The notes under the pieces were generated by a model, which was given only the letters and a program-made list of their open reading frames with translations, did no database searches and was not told the DNA's origin. A program made the position numbers and the translations under genes. Below are positions 34,601 through 42,234 of a stretch of 64,000 nucleotides of DNA, piece after piece. The stretch comes from DATJPR01 sp963843525 (GTDB taxonomy: Bacteria; Bacteroidota; Ignavibacteria; UBA10030; UBA6906), in NCBI GenBank assembly GCA_963843525.1, contig CAWJKM010000006.1, positions 1 through 64,000 on the forward strand. The letters are read 5' to 3'. Position 1 is the stretch's first letter. Each line of letters opens with the position of its first letter.

Positions 34601-35111
34601 TCTTGTAGATTTCTCCGTTTTCATATGCTTCTTTCTCCTTGCCCGAAGCAAGAGGCGAAGAAACAACACCACTCAAACATGCGGAAAGGGCAATCAAACC
34701 CTCGCGATGCTCCCTCAAGAGCTCGGTATCGATCCTCGGCTTGTAGTAGTAGCCTTCCGTGTGGCCGCGGGAGGTCAATTTGAGAAGGTTCTTGTAGCCC
34801 GCTGCGTTCTTCGCAAGAAGGACAAGGTGATGATAATTGGAGCGCTTCGAACCGGAGTCAGTCAACACCAGGGATTTCTCGAATCGACTCCCCCGCGTCA
34901 CGATGTAGGCCTCCATCCCTATAATGGGCTTAACTTCGGCCTTTTTTGCCTTCTTATAAAATTCGATCGCACCGGACATTACACCGTGGTCGGTGAGAGC
35001 GACTGCAGGCATATTCTGCTCCTTCGCCGCGTGCACAAGATCGTCGATCTTGCAGGCGGCGTCAAGGAGACTGAAGTGCGAGTGATTGTGAAGATGGACA
35101 AATTGTGACAT
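31644..35111 (-). CDS. dnaE: DNA polymerase III subunit alpha
   Basis: The product is 1155 residues, the expected DnaE size. It has an N-terminal PHP domain (HLHNHSHFSLLDAACKIDDL, VALTDHGVMSGAIEFYKKAK), the palm catalytic aspartates (VGPGRGSAAGS, MPDIDIDFSD), the finger region FGTLSSKAVLKDVGRVLGI, the helix-hairpin-helix part and a C-terminal OB fold (GIVNSVKRKIDKRNNTMAFV). It is the replicative polymerase. Metal ligands of the PHP domain look largely intact (H-x-H-S-x-F-S-L-L-D-A), so residual PHP function is possible. It is co-directional with trxA. Confidence 0.96.
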   Translation of the reverse strand: MSQFVHLHNHSHFSLLDAACKIDDLVHAAKEQNMPAVALTDHGVMSGAIEFYKKAKKAEVKPIIGMEAYIVTRGSRFEKSLVLTDSGSKRSNYHHLVLLAKNAAGYKNLLKLTSRGHTEGYYYKPRIDTELLREHREGLIALSACLSGVVSSPLASGKEKEAYENGEIYKSIFGDDFYIEIQNHGLEKEAIVRSKAPQLAKDLGLKLVATNDVHYLRHEHAIPHNIMLLIPDASSSNPQDYTKLRYQTDQAYFKSTKEMVTLFSDFPEAILSTVEIAEKCDLKLDLRQNHMPDFPIPPDAGVGSLDEYLEKLAREGFARRYPEPGDEARRRLEHELGVIKSMGYAGYFLIVHDFIKAAREMDVFVGPGRGSAAGSIVSYCLGITNVDPLKYDLLFERFLNPQRVSMPDIDIDFSDKKREKVIDYVRQKYGDESVSQIITFGTLSSKAVLKDVGRVLGIPLSTIDSINKTIPSEFGKVRPLAEALKTIPELKWVNESTDPKIKMLVDASLVLEGMNRNAGMHAAGVVIAPGDISDYVPLYKTPQTEVMTQYNMKDLEEAGLLKMDFLGLRTLSVIESALRMIEENHGVRIDLDAIPEDDPSTFELFSRGDTVGVFQFESSGMQESLRKLKPTTISDLVAMNALYRPGPMEMIEDFINRKHGREKISYLHPALETILKETYGVIVYQEQVMKIASEVAGFSLAKADLMRRAMGKKDDALMASVKDEFIKGSIERGSDRKLAADIFDLIQKFAKYGFNKSHSVAYSVVAYQTAYLKAHYAAEFMAATLSSELNDIDRIAVLIDACRKSGIPLLGPDVNESALDFTVKDKTIRFGLCAIKNVGESAVEGVVKARTERGAFLNIFDFCARADLRLVNKKCLESLVQAGAFDALGGHRSQHFEIIEAATAYGLRRQSQELSGQTGLFDITETPKGMTVVHPPLPETPRWSEFEKLQHEKNVLGFYVSGHPLLKYEHEVKEFSTVPLGDPSALKPGSIIRACGIVNSVKRKIDKRNNTMAFVSIEDFTGTAECIVFSDAFQKYQHELVQDAIVMVVGKGEVNGPSLKVLVNEVFPIEKVRERFTKSIMVSIDLKSVKEENIVELRRIFESNQGRTPCYLKVKEARTTRVYQTTRFLVDPSEQLVQGVQAVLGPNSIAFSSGI

Positions 35112-35477
35112 GGGGGATACTGAGCGATGAAAGCGTCGTTATCGATACGGATCGTGCTTTTTGATCACCGGCCGCGGTCCAAGGAGCGCCCAACGACCCC
35201 TTCTGATAACCTGGGAAAGGAATCAGATTCCTGGCCAGAGGGCGAGCAAAAGAAATTTCTGAAACACATCAGTAGTGTAAGCTACGTGGGAACCAGACAC
35301 AAGCCATCCCCAGGGAAAGTTATACACAACTTTTGCCAGATGAAAAGTGAAGAGCAACACGATACAAAGGTTTCACTTCCTGAAATATCGTTAACGATAA
35401 ACGGAAAAATCCATTACATGCAGTCGTCTCAGATAACTCCGATGCAATCCAGTGATTTCGCTCCCGGAGATGTTGCC
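35112..35477. promoter_or_regulatory. 366-nt upstream region of dnaE with palindromes and one DnaA-box match
   Basis: No gene is credible here. Sites seen: TTATACACA at 35321-35329, an exact match to the DnaA-box consensus TTATNCACA; the perfect 14-bp palindrome TATCGTTAACGATA at 35386-35399; AGAAATTTCT at 35251-35260; and GGAATC-A-GATTCC at 35219-35231. The region also holds the dnaE promoter. A plus-strand frame across it has no family features. Confidence 0.45.
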
Positions 35478-36896
35478 TTAGTGAGGAAATGAAAGGGCGA
35501 GAAGTTTTTTTTCCATCATTTCTTCCATGGCATAGCGGACTCCTTCCCGCCCAAACCCCGAATCCTTCGTCCCACCATAGGGCATGTGGTCCATCCGGTA
35601 GGCGGAGGAATCGTTGATGATCAACCCACCCACCTCCAGATCATGGTAAGCACGGAATATGAAGGCCGCGTCATTGGTGAACAACCCCGCCTGGAGTCCA
35701 AAAGCCGAATCATTCACTGCAGACAGGACCTCTGTTTCAGTTTCATACTTCTCAAGAACCATGATCGGTGCAAAAACTTCATTGCACACCACGGGTTCGT
35801 CTTTCCGAACGTTCGTCAACACTACAGGCTGTAGAACAGCTCCCACCCGTTTCCCCCCACAAAGAAGGGTCGCCCCGTTGGCAACGGCCCTCATTACCCA
35901 TCCCTCCGCCTTTTCTGCGGCCTCCGCGGTAATCATGGGACCGACAACCGTCCTTGCATCCCACGGGTCCCCCACCGCAATTGCCCGGGTCGCAGCCACC
36001 AATTCGGATCTTACCGCCTCGAAAACCTCCTTGTGGGCGTACACCCTTTGGACCGAAATACAGGACTGGCCCGCGTTTCCGAAACCTCCAGTCACGATTT
36101 TCCCAATGGCAAGCGGGAGCGAGGCATCCTTATGAACGATGACGGCGGCATTCCCGCCAAGCTCAAGAAGCACTCGCTTCTTCCCTGCTCTCAATTTTAG
36201 GGGCCAACCAACAGCTGGACTTCCCGTGAAGGTAATGAGCTTAACTCGTTTATCGACAATAAGTTGATCTATTTCATCTCCAGTACAGGGAAGGATGCTA
36301 AGGTAGCCTGCCGGCAGTCCTGCGTCTCCAAATAGTCTGCCCAATCTCAGGGCAGTGACCGGCGCATTTGATGACGGTTTCAATAACACAGGACACCCTG
36401 TCGCTATCGCGGGTCCGAGTTTGTGGGCTACAAGATTGAGTGGAAAATTGAATGGCGTAATCGCCGTAATAGGCCCTATCGGGAACTCCTGGACGAGTGC
36501 ACGTCTCCCCTGAGAGGCCTCGATGAGGTCGAGGGGAAGAACCCTCCCTTCCACACGTTTCGCCTCTTCTGCGGAGGTTTTCAACGTAAGAATTGCCCGC
36601 TCGACCTCCTGATTCGAGAAACTAATGGGTTTCCCCGTCTCTGCCGTAATGAGCCGCCCGAATTCCTCCTTCCTGTCAGCGAGGGCTGAGGAAACGTGCT
36701 CAAGGATACGCGCTCGTATGTAAGCCGGTTCCAGAGCTCCCGAACGAAAGGCTGTCGCAGATGCAGCAATCGCAGCATCCAGATGCACGGAATCCGCCTG
36801 ACACACCTGAAAGGCCTCTTTCCCGTCATAGGGATTGATGACCGGACGTGTCCTCGGGGTTTTTTCCCACGATCCCCCGACAAGAATCGGTTCCAC
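35478..36896 (-). CDS. NAD(P)-dependent aldehyde dehydrogenase
   Basis: This 472-residue ALDH has ITPFNFPLNLVAHKLGPAIA and VLLKPSSNAP (cofactor), ITFTGSPAVGW, the general-base glutamate in LLELGGNAAVIV, the catalytic cysteine in GGFGNAGQSCISVQRV, and the tail DSGFGREGVRYAMEEMMEKK. That tail resembles lactaldehyde/succinate-semialdehyde-type ALDHs; substrate unproven. The frame opens at a TTG (36914), but the better start is GTG 36894-36896 because AAGGAGG lies 5-7 nt before it, with the stop of proS 14 nt further upstream. Confidence 0.88.
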   Translation of the reverse strand: MEPILVGGSWEKTPRTRPVINPYDGKEAFQVCQADSVHLDAAIAASATAFRSGALEPAYIRARILEHVSSALADRKEEFGRLITAETGKPISFSNQEVERAILTLKTSAEEAKRVEGRVLPLDLIEASQGRRALVQEFPIGPITAITPFNFPLNLVAHKLGPAIATGCPVLLKPSSNAPVTALRLGRLFGDAGLPAGYLSILPCTGDEIDQLIVDKRVKLITFTGSPAVGWPLKLRAGKKRVLLELGGNAAVIVHKDASLPLAIGKIVTGGFGNAGQSCISVQRVYAHKEVFEAVRSELVAATRAIAVGDPWDARTVVGPMITAEAAEKAEGWVMRAVANGATLLCGGKRVGAVLQPVVLTNVRKDEPVVCNEVFAPIMVLEKYETETEVLSAVNDSAFGLQAGLFTNDAAFIFRAYHDLEVGGLIINDSSAYRMDHMPYGGTKDSGFGREGVRYAMEEMMEKKLLALSFPH

Positions 36897-36910
36897 TGGC
36901 CCCTCCTTAT

Positions 36911-38632
36911 TCAATCGAGCGAAGCGAGTAACTTGCGAAGTGAATCGATGAAAGTCTCCCTTCTCACGATTTTCCTCTCACCGGTTCTCCGGATCTTGAT
37001 CTCCACATTACCGGCGTTGAGATTCCGTTCCCCCACAATCACCTGCAAAGGGATGCCGAGCAGGTCTGCATCCTTGAACTTGCTCCCCGGAGATATATCC
37101 GTACGGTCGTCGAACAGCGTCTCAATCCCTGCGTGCCGGACTTCATGATAGAGCCCCTCCGCTGAATCGGTGACCGTCTCGGACCGGCTCGTTGCAGCAA
37201 GGAGATGCACGGCAAACGGAGCCAGTGCGGCGTTCCACATAATCCCGTCATCGTCGTGATTCTGTTCAATGAAGCACGCCATGATCCGTTCAATCCCGAT
37301 GCCGTAGCTTCCCATGATGACGGGGTGGGCCTTCCCCTGCTCGTCGAGAAATTCGGAGTGCAGCGCATCGGAGTACTTCGTACCGAGCTTGAATATGTGG
37401 CCCAATTCGATCCCACGGACAATGCGGAGCGCAGAGTCCCCCCGAGGGCTCTTCTCACCTGCACGCACCGAGCGCAGGTCATGATAGCCATCGATGATGC
37501 AATCGCGTGTCAGATCGACATTCCTATAATGATAGTCATTTTTATTGGCGCCACTCACAAGGTAATTCGCTCCTTCCAACCTCCTGTCGGCAATCACCGT
37601 GATTCGTCCCGCTCCCGTTCGACGATCATTGATCCCGACCGGCCCGATGGAACCGCCATCCGCTCCTGTCAATTCCCTCAACTGACCCGACTCGACAGGG
37701 CGGACTTCATCCCTCATGACAGCCGAGAGCTTTGCCTCATTGAGCTCATCGTTCCCCATCATGAGGCAGAGCACAGGCCGCTCTCCTGCCCAATAGACGA
37801 CTGATTTTGCCAGATATTTTTCGTCGACGTGCAAGAAGTCGGAGAGTTCATTGATAGTCCGTACATCCGGTGTGTGGACCTCCTCCAGAGGCCGGACTTC
37901 CGCAAATCGTTCTGCATTCGGGACTTGCGATGTGGCGACTTCGAGATTCGCAGCATACTGTCGATCTTCCGACAGGGCAAGGACGTCCTCACCCCCTTCC
38001 GATTCGATCATAAACTCTTGTGACCCGGTCCCCCCCATCGCCCCGCTGGAAGCCCCAACGACAAAGAACTTCAGGCCGCATCGCGAAAAAATATTGTTGT
38101 ACGCTTGGGCATGGAGATCATAGCTCCTGTCCAATCCTTCCCTTGTGGCATCGAGGCTGTAGCTGTCCTTCATAAGGAACTGACGTCCCCGGATGACACC
38201 CGAGCGGGGTCGCGGCTCATTCCGGAATTTTGTTTGAATCTGGTACCATATCTGAGGCAAATCCCGGTATGATTTCACATGGTTTTTTGACAGCCAGCAG
38301 ACGATCTCCTCGTGCGTGGGGGCCAGGACAAGAGGTCGGTTCTTAATGTGAAACAGGGTATCTCCAAACGCTTTCACCCGCCCTGTTTCTTCCCACAGCT
38401 CAATCGGGCTGAGGGCGGGGAGATGCAGCTCCTGCCCTCCGATTGCTTCCATCTCTTCACGGACAATTTCGGTGATCTTCTTTATTATCCTGTATCCGAG
38501 AGGCAAAAACAGGTACACTCCCGCAGCCAACGCGCGGACCATGCCGGCGCGAATCATCAGCTGATGGCTTGGCAACTGTGCATCAGCAGGAGTCTCCTTC
38601 ACGGTCGGAATGAAGCCCGAACTGAAGCGCAT
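36911..38632 (-). CDS. proS: Prolyl-tRNA synthetase, bacterial type with editing insertion
   Basis: This 573-residue class II synthetase has GVYLFLPLGYRIIKKITEIV, LAPTHEEIVCWL, motif 2 TKFRNEPRPRSGVIRGRQFL, MKDSYSLD, then an inserted YbaK-like editing domain (DFLHVDEKYLAKSVVY ... DRRLEGANYLVSGANKNDYH), and motif 3 MGSYGIGIERIM. This is the ProS type 1 architecture, which clears Ala-tRNA-Pro. The ATG at 38632 with AAAGGG upstream gives the normal N-terminus. ALDH follows 14 nt downstream. Confidence 0.95.
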   Translation of the reverse strand: MRFSSGFIPTVKETPADAQLPSHQLMIRAGMVRALAAGVYLFLPLGYRIIKKITEIVREEMEAIGGQELHLPALSPIELWEETGRVKAFGDTLFHIKNRPLVLAPTHEEIVCWLSKNHVKSYRDLPQIWYQIQTKFRNEPRPRSGVIRGRQFLMKDSYSLDATREGLDRSYDLHAQAYNNIFSRCGLKFFVVGASSGAMGGTGSQEFMIESEGGEDVLALSEDRQYAANLEVATSQVPNAERFAEVRPLEEVHTPDVRTINELSDFLHVDEKYLAKSVVYWAGERPVLCLMMGNDELNEAKLSAVMRDEVRPVESGQLRELTGADGGSIGPVGINDRRTGAGRITVIADRRLEGANYLVSGANKNDYHYRNVDLTRDCIIDGYHDLRSVRAGEKSPRGDSALRIVRGIELGHIFKLGTKYSDALHSEFLDEQGKAHPVIMGSYGIGIERIMACFIEQNHDDDGIMWNAALAPFAVHLLAATSRSETVTDSAEGLYHEVRHAGIETLFDDRTDISPGSKFKDADLLGIPLQVIVGERNLNAGNVEIKIRRTGERKIVRRETFIDSLRKLLASLD

Positions 38633-38831
38633 AGTCCCTTTTTGCGTGGATGAGAAAGCGGTGAGTGACGGCAGACGAATCAAATATAACCAAACCGAAA
38701 TGACAATACAAGGAAGGGTGCGGTGTGACGGGATTTCGTGCTTGCAGGAGAGATCGATTCACAGGGCCGCGCTTTTCGGGAAACCACCGTCACCATCGCG
38801 GCGATGGTCTCCCCTGGTATCCTTCATGATT

Positions 38832-40316
38832 TCACGAGCGGGTTTCTTTCTGCGCTCTCACGAGTTGTCGGCGAGCCAGAATTTCCCATGTGCGGATGCT
38901 GTCTTTGTACACATTGAAAATATTCTGGCGGCTGATGTCCAAGTCAGCGTCCGAATTCCCCTCCCAGCGGCGGCAGAGATAAATCGGCGTGAAGATTCTT
39001 CCGAGGGGATAACGCCGCGACACGGCCAATCCGACTGCATAGTCCTCTCCGTAGCTGACATTGGGCACGTTGATTTCCCGGAGGATCTTTGTCACAAATG
39101 CGCGCGGCGCGCCAAAACCGTTGATCCGCAAAGCATTGTTCCTCCCGTTCTCGGCCGTCCACTCCCGATGGTCGATCACTCCGGGAGGAATCGGGTCCAG
39201 ATTGATATTTGTCATCTGATAACTCCCGACAACCATGGCGCAACGTTCCTTTCGGAACACGCTCACGATTTGTGCCAGGGTGTCCGGCCCCGCATACAGA
39301 TCGTCACTGTCCAGTTGTACACTGAACCTTCCGCAATATTCGGAATGTACTGCGAGGTTCCAGCAGCCCCCGATGCCCAGATCCTCCCGTTCGGGCCGGA
39401 GATGAATCACCCTTGTATCTCGAATCGCCACGTGCTCCACCACATCCGTCGTCCCATCGTCCGAGTGGTTGTCGACAACGATCACATTAAATGGGAAGTC
39501 CGTTTGCTGGACTAGCACGGACGCAATGGCATCGTGGATCGTCCGAACGCGGTTTCGTACCGGAATAATCACACTCGCCTCCACCGGGAAGTCGCCCCCT
39601 GTAACGTCCACGGATTCCTGGACAGACGCAAGGTATGCACCGACGGATTTCAAGTGATGCGTGGCCGCCTGTTCCATCTCAATCTGGACCGCACGATTTC
39701 GCGGATCGACATAATCGAATTGTGTCTCGCCCGATTTCCGCCGGTCCGGTTCATGCTTCGTATAGAGTTTTTCCGGAATATGGACCACGGGTGCGATCCG
39801 GGAAAGAGCCAGGCGAACTGCATACCAACCTGCGGATGCGTATCGGGGTTGATCCTTGAGGCTCGTGATGGCTTCCCGCAACGCGGCTACCCGGAGGAGA
39901 ATGATATTACCGAAATTGAAATCGTCGCGGATCGACCCTTCCTGGTATGCAATGAGCGGGTGGGGCGCGAGTTTCTCCTCCACGCGGTCATAGTAATCGG
40001 CATACAGCAGCCCCGCATCCGCGGCCTCCGCGATTGCCAGGTAACGCTCCAGACAAAACTGCCCGAGAACCATGCGGGTTTCCTGCGGGAGCAGAACAAG
40101 AAATGGCGTTCCGGCACACTCGGCAATCTTCTCGAAGGTGCCGCTCGAGGTCGTGGCATCGACAGAGATACGTTCACAGCCGGCGACTGCCGGGACATTG
40201 TCGGCCGAGAGGGTAACGACGCCTTGCACCTGAGGCGACGAACGGAATTCCTCAATTGTCGCGCGTCCTCCTTCCGAACCGCTCAGCGGCGTGAATACCG
40301 TGATGGCGTTCTTCAT
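38832..40316 (-). CDS. Glycosyltransferase family 2 protein with two GT-A-like halves
   Basis: This protein has 494 residues. The C-terminal half (about 247-494) is a standard GT2 domain: ASVIIPVRNRVRTIHDAIAS, NVIVVDNHSDDGTTDVVEH and the metal-binding FSVQLDSDDLY at 336-339. The N-terminal half (1-235) also has GT-A-like landmarks (TPFLVLLPQETRMVLGQF, AGLLYADYYDR, EGSIRDDFNFGNIILLR) but no clear D-x-D. It has no membrane helix. The acceptor is unknown; a role in envelope glycans is likely. It is divergent from the AmpG-like permease gene. Confidence 0.85.
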   Translation of the reverse strand: MKNAITVFTPLSGSEGGRATIEEFRSSPQVQGVVTLSADNVPAVAGCERISVDATTSSGTFEKIAECAGTPFLVLLPQETRMVLGQFCLERYLAIAEAADAGLLYADYYDRVEEKLAPHPLIAYQEGSIRDDFNFGNIILLRVAALREAITSLKDQPRYASAGWYAVRLALSRIAPVVHIPEKLYTKHEPDRRKSGETQFDYVDPRNRAVQIEMEQAATHHLKSVGAYLASVQESVDVTGGDFPVEASVIIPVRNRVRTIHDAIASVLVQQTDFPFNVIVVDNHSDDGTTDVVEHVAIRDTRVIHLRPEREDLGIGGCWNLAVHSEYCGRFSVQLDSDDLYAGPDTLAQIVSVFRKERCAMVVGSYQMTNINLDPIPPGVIDHREWTAENGRNNALRINGFGAPRAFVTKILREINVPNVSYGEDYAVGLAVSRRYPLGRIFTPIYLCRRWEGNSDADLDISRQNIFNVYKDSIRTWEILARRQLVRAQKETRS

Positions 40317-40411
40317 CGTGTTCTCATTCTACTTTCTTAAGTGGCAGTTCATACGTGATTTTTGTACTTTCCAGAACACTACTTCACGACACTCCGGAAC
40401 CATCCTCCAAC

Positions 40412-41686
40412 ATGCCCAAGAAACCAACGACCCGTAATCCCTGGGTATTTATTCCAACACTCTACTTCGCAGAAGGCGTTCCGTACATCCTCATCAATGC
40501 GGTTTCGGTCATCCTCTATAAGAGGATGGGGATCGATAATGCCACGATCGCTCTCTGGACCAGCTTCCTCTACCTTCCCTGGGTCATTAAAATGTTCTGG
40601 GGACCGATCGTTGATACTCACTCCACGAAGCGAAGCTGGGTGGTGACGACACAACTTATCATGACCGGGTGCCTCAGTCTGGTGGCTGCATCCCTGCATC
40701 TCCCCGGATTCTTCTTCCTTTCGCTCACCGCTTTGTTTGTCGGGGCGTTTATTTCTGCCACGCACGATATTGCGGCGGATGGATTCTACCTCCTGGCCCT
40801 CGACAAGGAGAATCAGAGTCTCTTTGTGGGAATTCGATCTACATTCTACCGGTTGGCAATGATTTTTGGCCAGGGATTCATCGTATGGCTGGCAGGCGAA
40901 CTTGAGACGTCAACAGGGGACACCCCGTTGAGCTGGACGTTTGCCTTCAGTGTCGGCGCAGTGATCTTTTTCTTCCTCTTCCTGTACCATAAACTGCTCC
41001 TTCCCTATCCCGAAACCGACGGTGCGGCTGCAGAGCGACTGCCTCAGCGATCCAACGCATTCATCGACGTCTTCTCCTCATACCTGGCCCAGGAGAAGAT
41101 CGGCATCATCCTGGCATTTATTCTGCTGTATCGGTTTGGCGAGGCCTTCCTCGTCAAAATGGCGCCGCCGTTTCTCCTCGATGGCGCCGACGTCGGCGGG
41201 TTGGGTTTCTCCACTGCTCAAGTCGGGATCATCTACGGTACCATCGGGGTAGTATCTCTCCTCGCCGGTGGCGTCACCGGGGGGATTGTCATCAAGAAAT
41301 TCGGCCTCCGCCGGTGCCTATGGCCTATGGCGGTCATCATCAACATGCCGATGTACGTGTATGTCTTTCTGTCCGCCGTGCGGCCCAACATCTACGTCAC
41401 GACACCGTTCATTGCCCTGGAACAGTTCAGTTACGGATTCGGGTTTTCCGCGTACCTGGTATATCTGATGTACGCCTCGCGCGGACGCTACAAAACCTCC
41501 CACTATGCCATTTCCACTGGACTGATGGCTCTCGGGATGATGTTCCCGGGCCTGATCAGCGGGTACCTCCAGAAGACGCTGGGGTATCACCATTTTTTCA
41601 TTTTGACGGCCATTCTCGGTATCCCGGGACTAGTGACCCTCTTCTTCATACCAATACCGGCGCAAGAAACTCCGCCGAAGGCGTGA
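40412..41686 (+). CDS. AmpG-like major facilitator permease
   Basis: This 424-residue permease has about 12 membrane segments. The N-terminal block IPTLYFAEGVPYILINAVSV, followed by YLPWVIKMFWGPIVD, matches the AmpG/acetyl-CoA-transporter branch of the MFS. AmpG brings GlcNAc-anhydroMurNAc peptides into the cytoplasm during murein recycling. The nearby amidases, epimerase and NlpC/P60 peptidase support that reading, but substrate specificity is not proven. ATG 40412 is preferred; a GTG at 40355 is in frame. Confidence 0.8.
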   Translation: MPKKPTTRNPWVFIPTLYFAEGVPYILINAVSVILYKRMGIDNATIALWTSFLYLPWVIKMFWGPIVDTHSTKRSWVVTTQLIMTGCLSLVAASLHLPGFFFLSLTALFVGAFISATHDIAADGFYLLALDKENQSLFVGIRSTFYRLAMIFGQGFIVWLAGELETSTGDTPLSWTFAFSVGAVIFFFLFLYHKLLLPYPETDGAAAERLPQRSNAFIDVFSSYLAQEKIGIILAFILLYRFGEAFLVKMAPPFLLDGADVGGLGFSTAQVGIIYGTIGVVSLLAGGVTGGIVIKKFGLRRCLWPMAVIINMPMYVYVFLSAVRPNIYVTTPFIALEQFSYGFGFSAYLVYLMYASRGRYKTSHYAISTGLMALGMMFPGLISGYLQKTLGYHHFFILTAILGIPGLVTLFFIPIPAQETPPKA

Positions 41687-41715
41687 GCAACCGCACCGCG
41701 CCCGTGTCTGTAATG

Positions 41716-42234
41716 CTATGGTCCCGATTTCTTCGGGAGAAGTCTGAACCCGATGAGATGTTCCACGGTCGAATTCCCCATCACGAACGGCTCCCGTTCG
41801 TTGAATTGAAAACCGATTTTTTCATACCATTCCACCGCGCGCGTATTTTGAACCATCACCCCCAACCAGATCGCGTCCACTCCGAGGGACCGCGCACGCT
41901 CTTCCGCCTCCCGGAGAAGGTTGCCCCCGATTCCCTTTCCTTGATGGTCGGGGAGAATGTACAGTGAAGAGACGTACATCCGGTCCTCCTCAGGGCTATA
42001 CCGGGTGATCATTGTGCCCACCGCACTCCCCTGAAGTTCCGCAACGAATATTTTGATGTGCGAATCCAGCAGATGTTCAAGAATCCTCTCTTCCGCATAG
42101 TGCTCGTCGAAGTACCCTTTCAGGTCATTTTCCGGAATGAAAGGACTGTACGTAGAGTCCCACGTCATCCACAGGATTCGGCGGATCGTCTCGACGTCAA
42201 TATCCCGGGCGGGGCGGATACAGAGGTCAGTCAT
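41716..42234 (-). CDS. GNAT family N-acetyltransferase
   Basis: This 172-residue GNAT protein begins CIRPARDIDVETIRRILWM, has VAELQGSAVGTMITRYSP, then the acetyl-CoA loop ILPDHQGKGIGGNLLREAEE (Q-x-x-G-x-G) and NTRAVEWYEKIGFQ. Substrate (small molecule or protein N-terminus) is unknown. The ATG at 42232-42234 overlaps the amidase stop by 8 nt, so it is probably co-translated with it. Confidence 0.88.
   Translation of the reverse strand: MTDLCIRPARDIDVETIRRILWMTWDSTYSPFIPENDLKGYFDEHYAEERILEHLLDSHIKIFVAELQGSAVGTMITRYSPEEDRMYVSSLYILPDHQGKGIGGNLLREAEERARSLGVDAIWLGVMVQNTRAVEWYEKIGFQFNEREPFVMGNSTVEHLIGFRLLPKKSGP

Noticed and set aside
35112..35477. Possible replication origin
   Set aside because: Only one DnaA-box match is present, there is no AT-rich unwinding region, and dnaA/dnaN are not nearby.
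35127..35492. 121-codon plus-strand open frame in the dnaE-ALDH gap
   Set aside because: Low-complexity, no family, no clear ribosome site, runs into the ALDH 3' end, and covers the region expected to hold the dnaE promoter.
38790..38810. CCATCG-cgg-CGATGG hairpin between proS and the glycosyltransferase gene
   Set aside because: The stem is short with no T tract on either strand, so there is no support as a terminator.
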